Source of the DNA: Lederbergia sp. NSJ-179
Lineage (GTDB): Bacteria; Bacillota; Bacilli; Bacillales; Bacillaceae_C
Assembly (NCBI RefSeq): GCF_022867885.1
Contig: NZ_JALIFP010000015.1
Coordinates: forward strand, 1 to 64,000
Direction: 5' to 3'
Length of the DNA: 64,000 bases
The notes below the pieces were generated by a model. That model saw only the letters and a list, made by a program, of their open reading frames with translations, was not told where the DNA came from and ran no database searches. Shown piece by piece: positions 7,722 to 16,521 of this stretch. The translations under genes were made by a program, and so were the position numbers. How positions within the stretch are numbered: position 1 is the stretch's first letter; every line of letters begins with the position of its first letter.

Positions 7722-9548
7722 TTAAATAGCCTCCATTACTTTAAACTGTGCTTCAATTAAACGATAATACTCGCCTTTTAACGCCATTAATTCATCATGG
7801 TTCCCTTCTTCAATAATTTCTCCCTGTTGAAGAACGAAAATTTTATCCGAATCCCTAATCGTTGAAAGTCTATGGGCGATAATAATCGATGTTCTTCCTT
7901 CAAGTAAAGTCCGTAAAGCTCTTTGAATTTGCACTTCTGTTTCTGTATCAATACTAGCAGTCGCTTCATCTAGAATAATAATACGAGGATTTGCCAAAAG
8001 TGCTCTTGCAAAGGATAATAGTTGTCGCTCACCCACCGACAAAATATTCCCTCTTTCTTCGACTTCCGTTTCATAGCCCATCGGTAAATTTTTAATGAAT
8101 TTATCGGCACCAATCGCTTCTGCAGCAGCCTTTACTTGTTCATCTGTTGCTGAAGGATTACCAAAGCGAATATTTTCCATAATCGTTCCCGAAAAGATAA
8201 ATGTATCTTGAAGCACAACGCTTATTTGCTGACGTAGTTCTCTTAGAGAAACATCTTTTAAATCTTTCCCATCAATGCGAACTGCACCGGCTGTCGGATC
8301 GTAAAAACGAGTGATGAGGTTCGCAATCGTTGATTTCCCTGAACCCGTATGGCCCACAAGTGCGATGGTTTGGCCAGGCAACATTTCCAAAGAAATTCCG
8401 TTTAAAGCTTTTCTATCTTCATCGTAGGAAAATTCTACTTGATCAAACTGAATATGTCCTTCAATGTTCCCGAGTTTAAGCGGTTTTTCTTTTTCACCAA
8501 CAATCGGAAGTTCATCTAAATACTCAAAAATCCTTTCCGAAGAAGCCATCGCCATTAATAATTGATTATATAGTTGCCCAAGTCTTGAGATTGGTTCCCA
8601 AAACATGCCAATATAAAAAGCAAAAGAGACGAATTGTCCAAGGGAGAGAGAACCAATCTGAATTAAATGAGAACCATACCATAATAATATTCCAGTTCCA
8701 ACGGCATTCGTTGCGTCAACTAACGGACGAAACATGGCGCTTTTTTTCGTTGCCAGCCGCCAAGCCTCAAAGTTTTCTGTATTAACCCCTTCAAAATAAG
8801 CCATATTTTCTTGTTCTTGTGTAAAACTTTGCGTGACCCTGATCCCTTGGATACTTTCATTTAAGTGCGAATTTAATTTTGATTGCTTTAGTCGCATATA
8901 TTGCCAGGATCGGCGAATGCTTCTCCTAAGTGTTGTAGAAAGAAAAAACATCAAAGGAAGGACCACTAAAACGGCCAATGTTAGCTGTGGGCTTAATGTG
9001 AATAGGATGATAATGACACCAAAGAGCATCAATATATCCATAAATACATTAATAACCCCATTCGTAAACAAATCTTGAAGCGAATTCGTGTCGTTCATAA
9101 TTCTTACAAGGATCGATCCAGCAGAGCGCTGATCGAAAAAGCGATGGGACAATCCTTGTACGTGGGTAAACAAATGTTTACGTAAATCATAAATCACTTT
9201 TTGTCCTAATTCGTTACTCCATTTAATTCTATAAATGTTGGCCACATAACTGATAATATAAAGGACTGCTATACCGGAAACGATCCACATTAAATAAGCA
9301 ATATTCTTTTCAGTATTTATCGCTTTATCCAAGGCATAGACACCAATCATAATCGGAATGACCAATCGGATGGCGGTCGTAATCAAGACAGTGATAATAG
9401 ATGCTGGCAGAAGATTTTTCACATAAGGACCTAAATAATTCAATAAACGATAGAGTTGTTTCCAGTTAAATGGTTTATCAATCAATTGCTCTGTGGAATA
9501 TTGAAAACGTTCCATCACAAGCGGATTTACCTTTTTTGCTTTTTTCAC
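7722..9548 (-). CDS. ABC exporter half-transporter, YfiC-like (catalytic-Glu subunit)
   Basis: A 608-residue half-transporter: a six-helix membrane domain (about 40-330) and a C-terminal ATPase. Walker A is GHTGSGKST and Walker B IIILDEATASID with the catalytic Glu. The signature is LSVGE instead of LSGGQ. With the neighbouring subunit it should form a heterodimeric multidrug-type exporter with one proper and one degenerate ATP site. The GTG start 8 nt after the upstream gene's stop, with GAGGGTGAG before it, indicates coupling. The closest B. subtilis pair by layout and N-terminus is YfiB/YfiC. The substrate is not known. Confidence 0.88.
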   Translation of the reverse strand: MKKAKKVNPLVMERFQYSTEQLIDKPFNWKQLYRLLNYLGPYVKNLLPASIITVLITTAIRLVIPIMIGVYALDKAINTEKNIAYLMWIVSGIAVLYIISYVANIYRIKWSNELGQKVIYDLRKHLFTHVQGLSHRFFDQRSAGSILVRIMNDTNSLQDLFTNGVINVFMDILMLFGVIIILFTLSPQLTLAVLVVLPLMFFLSTTLRRSIRRSWQYMRLKQSKLNSHLNESIQGIRVTQSFTQEQENMAYFEGVNTENFEAWRLATKKSAMFRPLVDATNAVGTGILLWYGSHLIQIGSLSLGQFVSFAFYIGMFWEPISRLGQLYNQLLMAMASSERIFEYLDELPIVGEKEKPLKLGNIEGHIQFDQVEFSYDEDRKALNGISLEMLPGQTIALVGHTGSGKSTIANLITRFYDPTAGAVRIDGKDLKDVSLRELRQQISVVLQDTFIFSGTIMENIRFGNPSATDEQVKAAAEAIGADKFIKNLPMGYETEVEERGNILSVGERQLLSFARALLANPRIIILDEATASIDTETEVQIQRALRTLLEGRTSIIIAHRLSTIRDSDKIFVLQQGEIIEEGNHDELMALKGEYYRLIEAQFKVMEAI

Positions 9549-9555
9549 CTATTAC

Positions 9556-11310
9556 TCACCCTCTCTGCCCTTGCAAAATCGCCTTTTGGTCTTGAAATTG
9601 AATTTTATAGACCCTTTCATACAAACCATTTCCATGTATCAATTGCTCATGGGTTCCTCTTTCTACAATTCTTCCGTTTTCTAATACAAGTATTTCATCT
9701 GCATGTTTCAGAGATGAAATTCTATGAGCAATGATAAAAGTAGTCCGTCCTTTCATGACCTCTCTCATCGCCCCTTGAATTTTGAATTCAGTTTCCATAT
9801 CTACAGCACTTGTGGCATCATCCAGAATTAAAATACTTGGATCCAAGCAAATGGCACGTGCAATGGCTATACGTTGTTTTTGACCACCAGATAATCCAAG
9901 TCCCCTTTCACCGAGAACAGTATCATACCCATTAGGCATCTGTGTAATAAATTCATGGGCATCTGCTCTTTTCGCTGCATCGATAATATCCTCCATACTT
10001 GCATCAGGCCGACCATAGGCAATATTTGCTTTAATTGAAGAGGAAAAGAGAAAGCTTTCCTGGAGTACAAATCCAATATTACTCCGCAGGGCGTTCAATG
10101 AATAGTCTTTTACATTTTTACCGTCAACAAGCACCTCACCAGATTCAACATCATAAAATCTAGTAATCAATTGAGTGATACTCGTTTTCCCTGAGCCGGT
10201 TGCGCCGACAAGTCCAATAATTTGACCCGGTTCGACTGCAAAATTAATATCTTTTAAGGATGAAATATCTTCGCCCGCATAGCGCAGGGAGACATTTCTA
10301 AATTCCACTCTTCCTTCAAGACGTTCAGGGGAATACGCATCTTCTTTATCCGTAATATCCTCTTGAGCCTCAAGAATCTCTAATAAGCGTTCACCAGATG
10401 CTTTAGATTGTGAAAACTGATTGATGGTAAATCCTAGATTCATAATGGGCCATAAAATAAAGCCAACTAAACTATAAAAAGCGACCAATTCACCAGGCTG
10501 TAAAGAACCTTTGATGACAAAATATCCTCCTAAGGACAGTAACGCAATTACACAGAAATCTCCAAGGAACTCCATTAACGGAAAGAATTTAGCCCAAATA
10601 TTCGAGATGAAGATATTACGGTCTTTGTAGTCTTCATTGGAAACATTAAATTTTTGATTTTGAAATTCCTCACGCGATAAAGACTTCACCGTATTAATAC
10701 CCGAAATGCTTTCTTGAACATTTGTGTTCAATCTCCCGAAAGATCGACGGATATTCCGAAACGCTGGATGAACAGCCCTATCAAACTTATAAACAACGAT
10801 ACATAAAAAAGGTAGTGAAACCATGGTTGCCAAAGTTAGTGGAACAGAATAATAAAACATGACACCAAAGGTAACGATTAATAATAATACAAGTCTTATA
10901 ATTTCCGCAAAGCCAAATGATAAAAAGAATCGAAATGATTCAACATCGGCTGTAAGTCGTGACATTAAGTCCCCTGTCTTTGCATTATCATAATATCGAA
11001 ACGGTAAAAATTGAAGTTTTTCGTATAAAACATTTCGTAGTCGATACACAGAGCTAATTCCGAATAAATCCCCCATATATTGCTGAAAAAATGTCGCAAT
11101 TGCTTTTATAAGCATAATTCCAAAAAATGCTAACGTCAAAGGGACGATCCAATCATATTGCTGATTTAATACAACATTATCAATGGTCAGCTGAAGAACG
11201 ATTGGGTAAACCACAGTGATGGCCGTAACAACAAACAAGAAAAATGTTGAGATAATAAAGAATTTTTTATATGGCCAATAATATTGCTTTAACTTTTTGA
11301 ACGTTTGCAT
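9556..11310 (-). CDS. ABC exporter half-transporter, YfiB-like (degenerate-site subunit)
   Basis: A 584-residue half-transporter with the same layout as its neighbour. Walker A is GATGSGKTS and the signature is the canonical LSGGQKQR. The residue after Walker B is Asp rather than Glu (LILDDATSAVD), the hallmark of the non-hydrolysing site in heterodimeric exporters. Together with the partner's LSVGE, both defects fall in the same composite ATP site, as expected for such pairs. AAAGGAGGG ribosome binding site; first gene of a two-gene operon. Confidence 0.88.
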   Translation of the reverse strand: MQTFKKLKQYYWPYKKFFIISTFFLFVVTAITVVYPIVLQLTIDNVVLNQQYDWIVPLTLAFFGIMLIKAIATFFQQYMGDLFGISSVYRLRNVLYEKLQFLPFRYYDNAKTGDLMSRLTADVESFRFFLSFGFAEIIRLVLLLIVTFGVMFYYSVPLTLATMVSLPFLCIVVYKFDRAVHPAFRNIRRSFGRLNTNVQESISGINTVKSLSREEFQNQKFNVSNEDYKDRNIFISNIWAKFFPLMEFLGDFCVIALLSLGGYFVIKGSLQPGELVAFYSLVGFILWPIMNLGFTINQFSQSKASGERLLEILEAQEDITDKEDAYSPERLEGRVEFRNVSLRYAGEDISSLKDINFAVEPGQIIGLVGATGSGKTSITQLITRFYDVESGEVLVDGKNVKDYSLNALRSNIGFVLQESFLFSSSIKANIAYGRPDASMEDIIDAAKRADAHEFITQMPNGYDTVLGERGLGLSGGQKQRIAIARAICLDPSILILDDATSAVDMETEFKIQGAMREVMKGRTTFIIAHRISSLKHADEILVLENGRIVERGTHEQLIHGNGLYERVYKIQFQDQKAILQGQRG

Positions 11311-11550
11311 TTGATCCCTCCTTTAGGCTTGCAACCGTACTACATAATATATCGGTTTCCGAAATAAATTTCCACTGTTTTTTGTAAATTATCGTTTTTT
11401 CATTCGAATATCCGATCTCCCTACATCTAAAGTCTGAATCGCCATTTTTCAAGAAGAAATCTTCCTCACCTCAAATTATTTGTGTATTTTTCACCCTGAT
11501 TATTATAATCGTTTTCAAGCCAGGTTGCGAGGGAATTGATTATAAAAATA

Positions 11551-11582
11551 AAAAAAGATACCCATGAAATCTTATGGGCATC
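11551..11582 (-). terminator. ykuUV terminator
   Basis: Stem GATACCCAT (11557-11565) / ATGGGCATC (11574-11582). Read on the minus strand it is followed by seven or more T. It lies just downstream of the ykuV stop. Confidence 0.85.
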
Positions 11583-11608
11583 CTCAAAAAATAATGAATA
11601 GAGTTTTT

Positions 11609-12058
11609 TTATTTTTCCAATTCGCCTAATACACGGTTTACTCTTTTTTCAAGCATTTTCATCCCGCCACCACCGGCTTGGAAGTGACGCAAATTGCCTT
11701 CTTTATCAAACACATAGTAGGCGGGAACATATTGATTTTCAAAAGCATCAGCCAATTTTAATTCACTGTCAACAAAAATTGGCTGAGTGATTCCATGTTC
11801 TTCAGCAACCGTTTTAATCTCATCAAGATCAAGATCATTTTCAGATCTTGGTATATGGACAGCAATCACATTTAATTTATCCTTGTATCGGTCACGGAAT
11901 TGATTCACCTGTGGCATCGCTTCTTTACAAAGATGGCAGCTAATGGACCAATAATGAATTAATGTTGGCTTTTCACCTACTAGTTGATCTTTTGTTCTCT
12001 CACCATTTATCCAAGCGGTTGCTCCTTCTAAAGCAGGCATGGGTGCACGTAGTTTCAT
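11609..12058 (-). CDS. ykuV: cytoplasmic thiol-disulfide oxidoreductase YkuV
   Basis: A 149-residue TlpA/ResA-like thioredoxin-fold protein without signal peptide or membrane anchor, so cytoplasmic. The active site is C41-HL-C44 (SISCHLCKEAMPQ); the cis-Pro loop is VPAYYVFD. Length and sequence match B. subtilis YkuV, a general disulfide reductase. It follows the peroxiredoxin YkuU, and the pair probably works together in peroxide and thiol stress. A G/C-rich hairpin (GGGACAAGC ... GCTTGTCCC, 12115-12139) lies between the two genes and could lower expression of the second. Confidence 0.93.
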   Translation of the reverse strand: MKLRAPMPALEGATAWINGERTKDQLVGEKPTLIHYWSISCHLCKEAMPQVNQFRDRYKDKLNVIAVHIPRSENDLDLDEIKTVAEEHGITQPIFVDSELKLADAFENQYVPAYYVFDKEGNLRHFQAGGGGMKMLEKRVNRVLGELEK

Positions 12059-12173
12059 AATGAAAAACCTCCCTCAATGAATTAGGATCTATTCCAAGAA
12101 ATGTGCAAAATATGGGGACAAGCATAGATGGCTTGTCCCACTTTATATAATCAAAATAAAATGTGAAATCTAA

Positions 12174-12722
12174 TTAAACATTAAGTGTCTCTTGTCCAGG
12201 TCTCCAGTTTGCTGGGCAAAGACCACCAGTTTGTAAGGCTTGTAAAACACGTAGTGTTTCGTCAACATCACGACCAATATTATTATGGTTCACTACAGAA
12301 TACATTAGTTCACCTTCAGGATTAATGATAAAGAGACCACGAAGAGCAACACCCTCTTCTTCAATAAGCACTCCATATTCTTTTGCAACTGAGTGGTTTG
12401 TATCAGCAGCAAGTGGATAGTTTAATTCTCCTAAACCATTTTCTTTTCTGTCTGTGTTAATCCAAGCTAAATGAGTATGGATGGTATCCGTTGATGCTCC
12501 GATAACCTCTGTATCAAGATCTTCAAATTCATCATAACGATCAGACATTGCTGTAATTTCTGTTGGACATACGAATGTAAAATCCATTGGATAGAAGAAA
12601 AGGACGGTCCATTTGTCATTTTTCATGTTTTCTTCAAGGCTGACTTTCCCAAATTCTTTATTAGGCATAACTGCTTCCATTTCAAAACGTGGTGCTTGTT
12701 TACCTACCATACGATCTGCCAT
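12174..12722 (-). CDS. ykuU: 2-Cys peroxiredoxin YkuU
   Basis: A 182-residue typical 2-Cys (AhpC/Prx1) peroxiredoxin reducing hydrogen peroxide and organic peroxides. The peroxidatic Cys52 is in FTFVCPTEI, the resolving Cys169 in GGLCPANW; the active-site Pro/Thr and downstream Arg regions are conserved. No signal peptide. It heads the ykuUV operon and is preceded by a consensus SigA promoter overlapped by a PerR-type box (12797-12825), which predicts induction by peroxide. Confidence 0.95.
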   Translation of the reverse strand: MADRMVGKQAPRFEMEAVMPNKEFGKVSLEENMKNDKWTVLFFYPMDFTFVCPTEITAMSDRYDEFEDLDTEVIGASTDTIHTHLAWINTDRKENGLGELNYPLAADTNHSVAKEYGVLIEEEGVALRGLFIINPEGELMYSVVNHNNIGRDVDETLRVLQALQTGGLCPANWRPGQETLNV

Positions 12723-12796
12723 AGCAAAAATCCCTCTTTCTTGGTATTTATTTAATTGAGAAAATCATAATATCTTCTCAACTATTGATATTTCAC

Positions 12797-12825
12797 ATTA
12801 TAATTATTCTAAAAAGTCTTGTCAA
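12797..12825 (-). promoter_or_regulatory. ykuU promoter with overlapping PerR-like box
   Basis: On the minus strand a -35 TTGACA (12820-12825) and -10 TATAAT (12797-12802) are separated by exactly 17 bp. The 15-bp palindrome TTATAATTATTCTAA (12798-12812) differs at one position from the B. subtilis PerR consensus TTATAATNATTATAA and covers the -10 element, a typical repressor position. Confidence 0.8.
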
Positions 12826-14149
12826 ACCTATTTATAATAACTATAAGCAAGAAGTGATTATTGTTTAAAAATGTACTCCTAAGTGTCTTTGTATTTATCC
12901 TATCATTTGTTTCAATTTTTATAAACCAATTTGCCTGATGTCTTTCGGATTACCGCTTCTTTTTCTTTGCTGCTAATAATCTTTTCATATTTTCTTGGCG
13001 GTTGTTTTGCTGATCCTTTGGTCCTTGTGTTTGTTTTCTATTCACCTGATGTGAAACTTTTGATTTTATAAGATTATTATCCTTGGTTACGTCTGCTTGA
13101 TTTTTATCCGTTGTGTGGGTTGGCATTCGCGGTCGCCGATTTTCCCCACCAACCAAACCTTTTCGCTTTTCTTTTGAGGAAGCAAACTTCCACTTTAGAA
13201 TACCGAAAGAAGGACATCCAAATCTTCGAACGGCAATTTCGATAAAAAGGAACAGAAAAGCCAGTAGGATGAACCATGGAGCAATGGATTGCTTTCTTTC
13301 TGTTTTTTCCGGTAAGGCAGCAAATGCCTCTTTACTGTTTTCTAATTGTTTTCCGCCTGTTAGCTCAGCAGCCTCCTGTAAAAGGGAAAAACGATTCCCT
13401 TTCATTAAAAGCTCTTCGGAATAGGGTACGGTAAAACCCGTTTTAAACACTTTTGATTCCCCATCCTCAGTTCGTTCCTTCACGCTCAAAAAGTACAATC
13501 CTGGTTTCTGTTCCATTGTCAAATTATATTTCCCAGGTGCGGTCATCTTCATACTTGTGTCCACCACATCTCCTGACTGGGAAACGATTTGTGTTTTGAT
13601 TGGTAAACCATTATTATTTGAAGACGTTAAGTGAACAAGGGTTTCACTATTTTGGGTATCAACAGTGATAGAATAGGGTTCACTATTCCCATTTGGTAAG
13701 GTATCAGTAATAAGTTGATTCAAAAACAATGGCCAGTTATCCCAGCTTGCAAACTCTCCTGCCCATTTTCCACTTAAGTCAGAAGTATAAGCAATTGTTT
13801 TTCCTAAGCCATATTGCCACTTAGCAAGAACCGGCGAACTAGTTTCCAAATGTTGGAGAAAGATAGAAACCAATAATGGTATTTTAGTGTTTGAAAGAGA
13901 AAGATATATTATAAGGATTTATAGAGTATGGGGGTAGGGGAGTACATCCTATGAATATCGTTGATTTTGGCTTGAAAAATCAGGTGCCAAGCATTTGGAT
14001 GTGGCCGGTTATAAAGTGCAGGCTTTCTATGTGCATTTTGGTCTTGGAATTTATTTTTGAATCGGATGGTATATTACAATTTTACTTTTTTAGAAAATTA
14101 TGGTTAAATTTATTTGTATTTATATTAAATGTTAAGGGGGATTTTAAAA

Positions 14150-14860
14150 TTGAATAAGAAAATGTATTTTTTACTTTTTAGCTTTCTGTTAATGTTACCG
14201 TTTGTTTTTCCAGTTATTAATGTAAATGCGGAGGCTATTGAGGGTGTGACTTTAGAAGAAGCGTCTAAAGTTTTAACGGCAGAGGATGAAAAATTATACA
14301 AATCTATGACTGATGAGGAAAAAAATGAAAGGGAAATTTCTATAGCTGAAAATTATGATGAAGGTTCTATTCTGTCCGAGGAAGATACTATTTTTTTATT
14401 AAATCAAGCCAAAAACCTGAAAAATAATTCGGGTATCGAGTTACGTGCTGGCAGTAGTTCTAAGGCTGTTTCAAAGACTTTAAGTAAATTTGGAACTAAA
14501 GTGACACTAAAAGGTACTATGTATCAAAATATAGCATATGTTGCTGGAACATCTACTTTTAGAGGAAACTTAACATTAACTAGAAATTCAGGATCTTTAA
14601 AAAAAGTTTCATTAGCAACACACCATTCAGCTTATGGAATTATTGGGTGGAGTGGTAAATATCCAACTGTAGGACGAGTTTATAAAGGTAGTGTTAGTAT
14701 GTCTAAAACTAGTAATTTAAATTCAACTAAAATGGATAAGACAAAAAAATATTCATCTGTATTACCTTCATACACTACTATGTATAGCCAAGCAACTGTA
14801 ACTACATCTAAGGGAGACCAGTACACAGTTACATCTCCTTCATGGAGTAGAGCTCAATGA
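14150..14860 (+). CDS. secreted protein of unknown function
   Basis: A 236-residue protein with a clear Sec signal peptide (LNKKMYFLLF... hydrophobic core, likely cleavage after VNA-EA near residue 26). An acidic propeptide-like stretch (about 27-90, rich in Glu/Asp) follows, then a Ser/Thr-rich, basic, Cys-free, beta-looking C-terminal part (about 95-236) ending SPSWSRAQ. I chose the TTG at 14150 because GGGGG ends 9 nt before it; the ATG at 14129 would sit upstream of that site. The acidic-then-basic layout recalls secreted proteins kept inactive by a propeptide, but I do not recognise the family. It overlaps the next small gene by ATGA. Confidence 0.75.
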   Translation: MNKKMYFLLFSFLLMLPFVFPVINVNAEAIEGVTLEEASKVLTAEDEKLYKSMTDEEKNEREISIAENYDEGSILSEEDTIFLLNQAKNLKNNSGIELRAGSSSKAVSKTLSKFGTKVTLKGTMYQNIAYVAGTSTFRGNLTLTRNSGSLKKVSLATHHSAYGIIGWSGKYPTVGRVYKGSVSMSKTSNLNSTKMDKTKKYSSVLPSYTTMYSQATVTTSKGDQYTVTSPSWSRAQ

Positions 14861-14952
14861 CTAATTTGTTGATTACTTTTGGTATCTTGGCACTTTTAGT
14901 TTGTGGAATTATTGCAGTGATATTTTTCGTTGTTAAACGGGTAAAAAAATAA
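14857..14952 (+). CDS. 31-residue single-span membrane peptide
   Basis: The ATG overlaps the stop of the secreted-protein gene (ATGA), the classical sign of translational coupling. The product MTNLLITFGILALLVCGIIA... is one hydrophobic helix followed by a basic tail (VKRVKK), predicting an inserted peptide with its C-terminus in the cytoplasm. The pairing of a secreted protein with a tiny membrane peptide suggests an accessory, anchoring or self-protection role; this is inference. A terminator follows about 100 nt downstream. Confidence 0.65.
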   Translation: MTNLLITFGILALLVCGIIAVIFFVVKRVKK

Positions 14953-15054
14953 TTAAATGAATAAAAAGCAAAACCCCTAAAGGCAAATTTGAGCGTATTG
15001 AGCGTATAAACAAGGTTGAAAATCGTCATGAAATGGATAGAGGTATGGAAATAT

Positions 15055-15082
15055 AAAAAGCACCCGGAAAGGTGCTTTTTAT
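15055..15082 (+). terminator. terminator of the inserted two-gene unit
   Basis: AAAAAGCACC (15055-15064) pairs with GGTGCTTTTT (15071-15080) around a 6-nt loop. Confidence 0.88.
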
Positions 15083-16521
15083 ATTGTTTTGAGCGAAGCG
15101 AAAAACCACTTCTTTCTTTTCTTGATACTATTAGAAATAACATGTGAAATGTGCCTTTGGACATTGGTAATATTGGTTTTTTATGTCTATTAATCTATTA
15201 AGAGAACCCAAGTGTATCCTTGTCTCGTAATAATTCAACAGATCGCGCCGCTGCTTCTTTCGCCAGTGATAGCTTGCTCCCTTCCATGCTACCGGAACGA
15301 TCCAACACAATAACCAATCCTAGGGAGGGCAATTCTTCCTTTCCCTTTATTTCCATGTGTACGGGCAATAAATCCTCAATGGGCGTTTTGAAATAACCGC
15401 CAAGTCCGTAAGCTTCATCTCCACCAGCCATGACAAAACCTACTCCAAATTCTTTTACCGCCCGTTCAATCAACATCATTTTATTTTCTCCAACATCTGT
15501 AGCAGAAATATTGTCAAACAAAATAGAGTCATATTGGATAAACCCAGAAAGATTGGATGGTAACAATTCTGGTGTGATTTGATCGACCACCATGTCTGAT
15601 GCTTTCAATGCAGCAAAATGACCTGGTTCATCCTCATTCTGAACAGCTAATACCCTTGGAGGCCCTTTTACATTTGAAACGGAAAAAAGCTGATTATTTT
15701 CTGAAAAGGCATCCTCTTCTGCATTTACTTCGGCCCTGTATACGTGTAAACCAGTATTTTCTGCTATATGGGTAAACGTATATAAATTTGTTCCTTCTTT
15801 TACTTCCAATTCCTTCCGAATCAACTCACTATCATTCAAAAAAACTTTTAAACGGGCTTTTTTCTCGTCATTACTTGTGATTTTCAGCTTTATTTGTACG
15901 GTCTCCCCCTCATAAAGAATGGGAGGAACCTCCATTTCTGTGATCGCCATATCCGACTCATGTTCTCCTGCAATGGGAACATAGTCTAAAACAATGCCTT
16001 TTTGTTTTAAAAGTCTAGCTGTTGCGAGTAAGTCTCCGGCTGTCTCGTTTCCATCAGATAAGAGAATGACTCTGCCATTTCTTTGTGTCGGTAGAATCGA
16101 CTGGGCAAGCTGTATCCCTTTTTCATAATTGGTGTCATAAGGATCTATTTCCCCAGAAAACTTCTGGATCAGTTCGCTTTGATGGTGAAAGGCTTGCTCA
16201 ACACCAGCTTCCTTCCCCATTGCCACAATGGCAAAGCCATCCTTTTCCCGTTTCTCATCCAAACTATTTGAAATCCAATCTAGCATTTGTTCGTCTGTCC
16301 CCTTCATACTTGCTGAGACATCCGCCACAAAAACCACATTTCTCTCATCTATCTTGTGAACTAGCTGTGGAATCGTCAAGCTTGCAATCAAAAATAGAAA
16401 AGAGAGGCTTCTAAGGGTAGCGATTATTCTCTTATCTTTTATAGAAAATGATTGTGCTTGTAGATAAAATAAAAAAACAACAACCGCTACCGGAATAAGG
16501 AGAACAAACAAGATGGGATAT

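Larger units (their letters stand above)
13880..15195. mobile_element. 1.3-kb foreign segment inside the vWA gene
   Basis: The segment interrupts an otherwise recognisable gene and replaces its middle. It is AT-rich and contains a plus-strand secreted-protein gene, a coupled 31-residue membrane peptide gene and a terminator, but no transposase or integrase that I can see. A 9-bp inverted pair AAACCAATA (13867-13875) / TATTGGTTT (15171-15179) lies near the two breakpoints and may be coincidence. Exact ends cannot be fixed without an uninterrupted homologue. Confidence 0.55.

Noticed and set aside
11267-11452. 61-residue frame upstream of the ABC exporter
   Set aside because: Overlaps the start of the exporter gene in another frame and has no start signals; the remainder of 11311-11550 shows no gene.
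13951-14157. 68-residue frame at the left end of the insertion
   Set aside because: No ribosome binding site, composition not protein-like, and it runs over the true ribosome binding site and start of the secreted-protein gene.
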